In this document: positions 60,001 through 64,000 of the stretch, piece by piece
How positions within the stretch are numbered: position 1 is the first letter of the stretch
Layout of the letters: every line of letters starts with the position of its first letter
From: Jacaranda mimosifolia
Taxonomy: Eukaryota > Streptophyta > Magnoliopsida > Lamiales > Bignoniaceae
NCBI GenBank assembly: GCA_018894105.1
Contig: CM032119.1
Span: 19,175,246 to 19,239,245 of the forward strand
Length of the DNA: 64,000 nucleotides
Direction of reading: 5' to 3'
Made by a program: the position numbers and the translations under genes
Notes under the pieces: generated by a model
Told to the model about the DNA's origin: nothing
Database searches by the model: none
What the model saw: only the letters and a program-made list of their open reading frames with translations

Positions 60001-62212
60001 AGCAACACTTTGTCATGAAGGATATGGGGCATCCTAAATATTTTTTGGGTATCGAGATTGCTCATAGCAAATTTGGTGTATCTCTATCTAAAAGGAAATA
60101 TGCTCTTGATCTGCTTCAAGAAGTTGGACTACTTGGCACCAAACCAATCGACACTCCTGTGGATTGGAATCCTGCTTTTTGGGATGATACTAGTGATTTT
60201 TTTTGTGGATAAGGCAAAGCACAAACGACTAGTAGGGAAGCTAATATATTTGACTGTGACTAGACCAGATCTCTCTTTTGCAGTTGGAGTAATTAGTCAG
60301 TTTATGGACAAGCCGCGGCTTATTCATTGGGATGCTGCTCTTAGAATCTTAAAATATATTAAGGCCTCACCTGGAAAAGGTTTGCTATTTAAGAAGTATG
60401 GGCATTTGAATATAGAAGCTTATTCTGATGCGGATTATGCTAATTCTAAAAATGATAGAAAGTCTACCTTTGGCTAGTGCATCTTTGTTGGAGGAAATAT
60501 AGTAACTTGGCATTGCAAGAAACAAACAACAGTGGCTAGATCCAGTGCAGAAGCCGAGTATAGAGCTGTGGCGCACACTGTTGGTGAAATGTTGTGGCTC
60601 AAAATTTTATTAGCTGAGTTGGGGTTTAATTTCAGTGATCCTTTGCCTATGTATTGTGACAATCAGGCAGCCATTCATATTGCTAGTAATCCAATATGTC
60701 ATGAAATGACTAAGCATATTGAAGTTGACTGTTACTTTATCCGTGAAGCTATGATAAACAAGAAGATTAGTACACTGTTCACTCCATCTTCAGAACAAAT
60801 AGCATATATATTTACTAAAGCTATAGGCGGGAAGCAATTTAATACTTTATGTAACAAGTTGGGCATGATTGATATATATGCTCCAGTTTAAGGGAGAGTG
60901 TTGAGATATGCTTAGATTTATTATGATATATCTCTAAGTTAGGAATGTTTATCTTTTAGGATCTTAATATATCTTTTGTACCTAATCCTACTCTCATATA
61001 CTCTAATAAAGTTTGAGATGGATGCTATTCAATAAGGTGAAGAACAATCCTTTCTCTGTTAACAATACTGATTGGAGAATCGGACACTCTCTGTAGACAT
61101 TTCAAAAAGAAAATTGGAGCATTCAAATTGAGACAGATATGCCGAGTGGCCTCCGGTCCAACTTCATTGGTTTCCCACATAATGTGGGAGGTCAGGAGTT
61201 CGAGTCTTAACGGACTCCTGATGCGCGTGTGTATAAATAAATAAAAATAAAAAATTAAGACAGATATTAGCAAAGAATTTGTTTCACCTTTTCCTTTGGT
61301 TGCTGCCTGGATTGAAGACTTACTAGGTGGCATACATACAAGATATCTTCTCAAGGCTTTGAATTCTACTTATTTAATACTCTACATATTAGAAATGAAT
61401 TTGTTTTTCTTAAAATAACCTATAATCAAATAATCCTTTTCATATTTTTTATGGGGACATCCCTTCACTGAAAAATGGAAACACCAGTAAAAGTATAAAG
61501 TCACTTTGAATTGTTCTCACTTGCATACATAGCATAGAAAACTATCTGCAACTTCATAATATTTTAACTTTATTTGAAAGATATGTAATGCAGATATAAC
61601 ATCTTTGGTTCTTTTGATCTTTCTAAAACCTCTATTTTGTTTTTCTTTGCCTTTCGGAGTCTTTCAAGAGAGAAATGACTCTGGGATCAATGCCTAACTA
61701 ATAGTCTGACTGTTATCTTGACCCTGTGACTGTTGAGGAATACATCGAAATGCTTCAGCAGTTAGTTGGGATGTCATGGTTCTTTTTTCTGGTAGTTAGT
61801 TCTTAATATTTAAAATGGTAATGAACTACTTTTCTTCCTCTTACATTCTTGCTGGCGTTCTGGAAAGAATTCAAGTTTTGCAAATCTAGCTGGCTTCTTT
61901 CTGCAATGAGGTGTTAAAGTGAGGGTATTTGCTTTGTGGAATTGTTTTCGCCCTTGCTAACTGTTTTCATATCTGCAGCCTGACTCAGAGACACAATTAC
62001 TTACTATTCAGTTTGAATGGAATGGAGTTCTGAAGTCAGTCTCGAGCACGTTGATTGGAGTGAGCCCTGAGTTTGAAGTTGCAATTTATACTCTATGCTT
62101 CTACCTGGGAGGACAAGATAACTATGTTGAAATCGGTCCATACCCTGTAAATATCAAGTGCTATCGTCTTGGGAGCAAAATTGGATCTGCTTTTCCAGTG
62201 GCAGACTCTTAA
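51025..62212 (+). CDS. Poly(U)-specific endoribonuclease, EndoU/XendoU family (7 exons, 411 aa)
   Basis: Exons: 51025-51129, 51238-51318, 51437-51505, 51976-52041, 53005-53613, 54176-54247 and 61979-62212. All have GT-AG borders and lengths divisible by three, so every intron is phase 0 and the frame is open for 411 codons plus TAA. Exons 1-4 code a charged, Arg/Asp/Glu-rich, probably disordered N-terminus of 107 residues. Residues about 108-411 form the EndoU domain. His288 (FEHVFVGEI), His306 (SGFHNWIQ) and Lys353 (NGVLKSVSSTLIG) fit the His-His-Lys catalytic set, and GVSPEFEVAIYTLCFY is the family signature. Family members cut RNA at uridines in a metal-dependent way; the plant role is not well defined. 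No signal peptide is seen. Intron 6 is 7.7 kb because of a copia element and a SINE. Looks intact. Confidence 0.92.
51408..51432 (+). repeat. (TG)n microsatellite in EndoU intron 2
   Basis: Twelve TG dinucleotides end 5 bases before the exon 3 acceptor GGCAG, replacing the normal polypyrimidine tract. Confidence 0.9.
52042..53004 (+). other. EndoU intron 4
   Basis: AAG|GTCTTAG donor and GCCGGCCAG acceptor. 963 bp with no recognised element. Confidence 0.8.
53614..54175 (+). other. EndoU intron 5
   Basis: CAG|GTGGTTG donor and TTTTTTGCAG acceptor. Contains a short TAGA/GATA repeat near 53669-53686 and nothing else recognised. Confidence 0.8.
54248..55973 (+). other. EndoU intron 6, left part before the copia insertion
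   Basis: Starts GTAAGTGT. No gene seen. A 20-bp phrase GTTTTAGATGAGAGTTGAAAA occurs twice (about 55868 and 55904). Confidence 0.6.
55974..56132 (+). repeat. 5' LTR of the copia element
   Basis: TGTTGAGATATGC...CTGTTAACA, 159 bp, nearly the same as 60899-61064. Confidence 0.9.
56133..56146 (+). other. Primer-binding site of the copia element
   Basis: TGGTATCGAGCAGG follows the LTR directly, matching the initiator-Met tRNA type TGGTATCAGAGC with one base missing. Confidence 0.8.
56782..57640 (+). pseudogene. gag: copia gag (decayed)
   Basis: ATG at 56782 starts MASLFEQKSALGTIVKLNGQ, then SQAFKLFLGSQNK...LNGMDESVSANVMF...TKEMWDALHDMYSQ, the UBN2/retrotran-gag pattern. TGA at 57142 interrupts it before a readable VTDYFASLKGAADEL continuation. 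A CCHC zinc knuckle CSHCGRTNHVSEKC is at about 57510-57551 after a Gly/Arg-rich stretch. Frame changes occur near 57260 and 57380. Confidence 0.8.
57640..60890 (+). pseudogene. pol: copia pol (PR-INT-RT-RNase H, decayed)
   Basis: Protease with an intact active site LLDSGATNLITDN (about 57760), GAG-pre-integrase with HCRLGHPS (58150), integrase (FVDDYSRMTWVYLL at 58378, TDNG at 58510, NGVAERKHRHLL at about 58610 after a frameshift), RT (CRWVFTIKYKPNGTIDRYKA at 59480, DVKNAFLYGDL at 59675 after TGA, YVDDILISGS at 59934 intact) and RNase H (YSDADYANS at about 60421, SSAEAEYRAV at 60541, CDNQAAIHIAS at 60657). The reading frame ends at TAA, 60889. Single stops at about 59674, 59874 and 60476 and a frameshift near 58545 inactivate it. 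Confidence 0.88.
60890..60898 (+). other. Polypurine tract of the copia element
   Basis: AAGGGAGAG ends directly at the 3' LTR start TGTTGAG; it overlaps the pol stop codon. Confidence 0.85.
60899..61064 (+). repeat. 3' LTR of the copia element
   Basis: 166 bp, TGTTGAGATATGC...CTGTTAACA; it differs from the 5' LTR by four substitutions plus an indel around TACTCTAATAAAGTTTGAG. Confidence 0.9.
61127..61267 (+). mobile_element. tRNA-derived SINE with target duplication
   Basis: The body 61141-61253 (113 bp) begins GCCGAGTGGCC, a pol III A-box like that of tRNA-Leu/Ser. It has a B-box-like GGAGTTCGAGTCTTAAC at about 61196-61212 and ends in an A/T-rich tail ATAAATAAATAAAAATAAAA. It is flanked by ATTGAGACAGATAT (61127-61140) and ATTAAGACAGATAT (61254-61267), a 14-bp duplication with one mismatch, as made by LINE-driven insertion. 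It lies 76 bp beyond the copia 3' LTR in EndoU intron 6. Confidence 0.75.
61268..61978 (+). other. EndoU intron 6, right part
   Basis: AT-rich intron sequence ending TTTTCATATCTGCAG before exon 7; nothing else recognised. Confidence 0.7.
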
Positions 62213-62423
62213 CTTCAAGTGTAAATTTTTATCGGCTTCTATAATATTCCCCAGACATTTAGATTTATGTATGAATATTGAGCCGAGATCTCTGAAAACC
62301 TGATAGCAAGAAATGGTATGTATTTATGTGACTTCAGATGTTACTAAATGATATAGAATGCGAATTGAGTGTGGGAATAAGTAGAGATATGATTGCTTGG
62401 ATACTGTACAATGGGGGCTGCCC
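62213..62423 (+). other. 3' untranslated region of EndoU (presumed)
   Basis: AT-rich sequence after the TAA. No canonical AATAAA near the stop, though AATATT-like variants exist; the transcript end cannot be fixed. Confidence 0.4.
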
Positions 62424-62865
62424 TGTTGAAATATATTCATATAATATACTCATATTTTGTATTATGTGTGTGGTGATGACATTATTTCACTTTTTATATA
62501 ATTATATACTCAAATGAAAGTATTTCACTTGTATATTTTATGTGTATAATTCTGATTATAAGGGTAATTTGATAAATTAATTAAAGATGGCTCAATAAAT
62601 TAAATTAATTAATTAAGTAAAAGGGGAGTAAAGCCCAAGGACTATTTAAGCCCACGAAGAAAGACAAAAAAATCCTACTAAGTTCAAACCCATCAAGACA
62701 AAAGCTATAGATATTAAGTTTTAAAAAGAATCGGGGTACAAGAAATCATCTGTAAAAGAACTGCAAACTTTAGAATTTTCTAGAAATAGAAATCTCTTTA
62801 CACGACAAATTATTGTTTACTGGAAAGAATCCAACTCTATTTCCGTATCACCGTATGGTATCAAC
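62424..62865 (+). mobile_element. LTR plus primer-site relic (copia-like)
   Basis: TGTTGAAATATATTC at 62424 to TTCCGTATCA at 62850 has LTR-like ends. It is followed three bases later by TATGGTATCAAC, a match to the initiator-Met primer site of copia elements. No internal coding region follows, so it is a truncated element or a recombination product. Confidence 0.5.
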
Positions 62866-64000
62866 ATCATATAATTAATATACACATTCAACGTTGTTTG
62901 TCTACTAATGTAACAATCAAGTTGGTAACATAAAGTTTGAATTTTATTTTTGCCATTCATATGTAGGATTCAGCTGTAAATAATGAAAAGCAAAGCATAA
63001 AAGGCTGATGATGATGATGTTGATGGCATGCATTTCTTATAAGAAGAAGAGATTGCAATATTTGCATGGGTTCATAGAGGGAAACTTTGTTTCTTCATCT
63101 AATAATAATATCAATATTCAATGAGAAGGACAGATGCAGATGCTACTAATGTTACCTAAAATATCAATGAATGCTTAAAGCACTTTATGGCATAACAAGT
63201 CTTAATTTGAAAACAACATTACAAAAGAAATCTGAAAATATCTAACAAATGTCTAAAAAGATATTTGCAGTGTGTGATTCCTACAACTTTGCAAATTGCA
63301 GCGGCCAACAGCTGCTCAAACATAAGATTGGCCCTATGTTTTCTTCGTTTTGTTTATTTTTAAATTTATTCTTATTTCCATTTTCTTTAACTGATTTATC
63401 TACATATGAGTAAAATGCAAACATAAAAGAATAGTTTGGAGTAAAAAATACAGCTTATCTAGAAATTATTTTTATTCATATGCTCTTAAATTATGTAAAA
63501 ATTATTTTATGTGTCACGATATTATTTAATTAACAATCATGACACAACTTACAACATATAACTATTTATAACAATTTTTAAAAAAAATTATTAGTAGTTT
63601 TATTTTTATTTATATGATGTGCAACTAATACACATAAATAATTTGCTATATATTAGATTTTAAATAAATATTATAAATACTAAATGAAATTCTAGTCGTC
63701 AAGTAAGTGTTACAAAGAATTTGTATGATACATGTACTAAGTATTCAACATCGATCAAAGTAGAAGTGTTATTTGTTAAGTTCAAAATATGTAAGGGAAA
63801 CAAACGTATCTTTCAATTATTAGTATGTACATGCATGTACCATATATAAATATGAATATTTTCTAATAGAATTTCTCAATAACCTCTTCGCATGTTAAAA
63901 TTTCAGGATTATATTTGTTTTCCTTTAGTCAAAGGAATAATCTTTTATTAAAGCATATCGTTATTAGTTTCTTAAGCTTTTTAATCATGAATTATTGAAA
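62866..64000. other. AT-rich intergenic DNA
   Basis: No gene, RNA gene or clear repeat recognised in 1.1 kb; only short chance ORFs. Confidence 0.6.

Larger units (their letters stand above)
55974..61064 (+). mobile_element. Ty1/copia LTR retrotransposon in EndoU intron 6
   Basis: Very short LTRs (159 and 166 bp), a TGGTATCGAGC primer site, gag, protease, integrase, RT and RNase H in copia order, and an AAGGGAGAG polypurine tract before the 3' LTR. Same strand as the host gene. Flanking 5-mers GTGCT and ATACT differ by two transitions and are a possible target duplication. Stops and frameshifts show it is inactive. The LTRs differ at four bases and one small indel region, so it is much younger than the two Ty3 elements. 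Confidence 0.9.

Noticed and set aside
61141..61253. Possible tRNA gene
   Set aside because: A-box and B-box are present, but no cloverleaf or anticodon stem fits, and an A/T tail with target duplication indicates a SINE.

Overview
This window is plant nuclear DNA, probably from a eudicot. It is AT-rich, with GT-AG introns, pericentromere-style nesting of plant transposon families and one ordinary spliced host gene. There are no prokaryotic features. About 80% of it is mobile-element sequence in several layers.

Layout. (1) 1-887 is the right end of a Mutator-like element (MULE); a complete copy of the same family lies at 37.9-50.8 kb. (2) About 0.9-23.6 kb is a decayed CACTA (En/Spm) element on the minus strand. 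It holds a TNP2-type transposase (20.8 to 13.66 kb), a TNPA/Ptta-like second gene (4.1 to 1.4 kb), a 5-unit tandem repeat and subterminal repeats. It is split by a Ty3/gypsy element of Tat type (4132-13654, plus strand) and by at least two LTR-like insertions. (3) 23.8-25.4 kb is unassigned, with a three-unit repeat and a promoter-like TATA box. (4) 25372-37686 is a second Tat-type Ty3/gypsy element on the minus strand, whose 3' LTR is itself split by a 1.2 kb solo LTR. Both Tat elements carry a decayed antisense ORF between integrase and 3' LTR. (5) 37896-50767 is a 12.9 kb MULE with a perfect 9-bp target duplication. It carries two convergent decayed genes, a MuDR transposase (minus) and a DUF1985/ULP1-like C48 protease gene (plus), separated and interrupted by large arrays of short AGTACA/AGTATA repeats. 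(6) 51025-62212 is an apparently intact seven-exon gene for a plant EndoU/XendoU poly(U)-specific endoribonuclease (411 aa, catalytic His-His-Lys visible). Its sixth intron has grown to 7.7 kb by a Ty1/copia insertion (55974-61064) and a tRNA-derived SINE (61141-61253). (7) Downstream is an LTR plus primer-binding-site relic (62424-62865) and featureless AT-rich DNA.

Within the transposons, broken codons are mostly TAG or TGA where CAG or CGA is expected, and Asp/Ser-to-Asn changes occur at catalytic sites. This is what long-term cytosine methylation followed by C-to-T decay would give. The only gene that looks functional is the EndoU gene. The most unusual structure is the MULE: its three AGTAC-type arrays have different periods and fill the long 5' introns of both genes as well as the centre.
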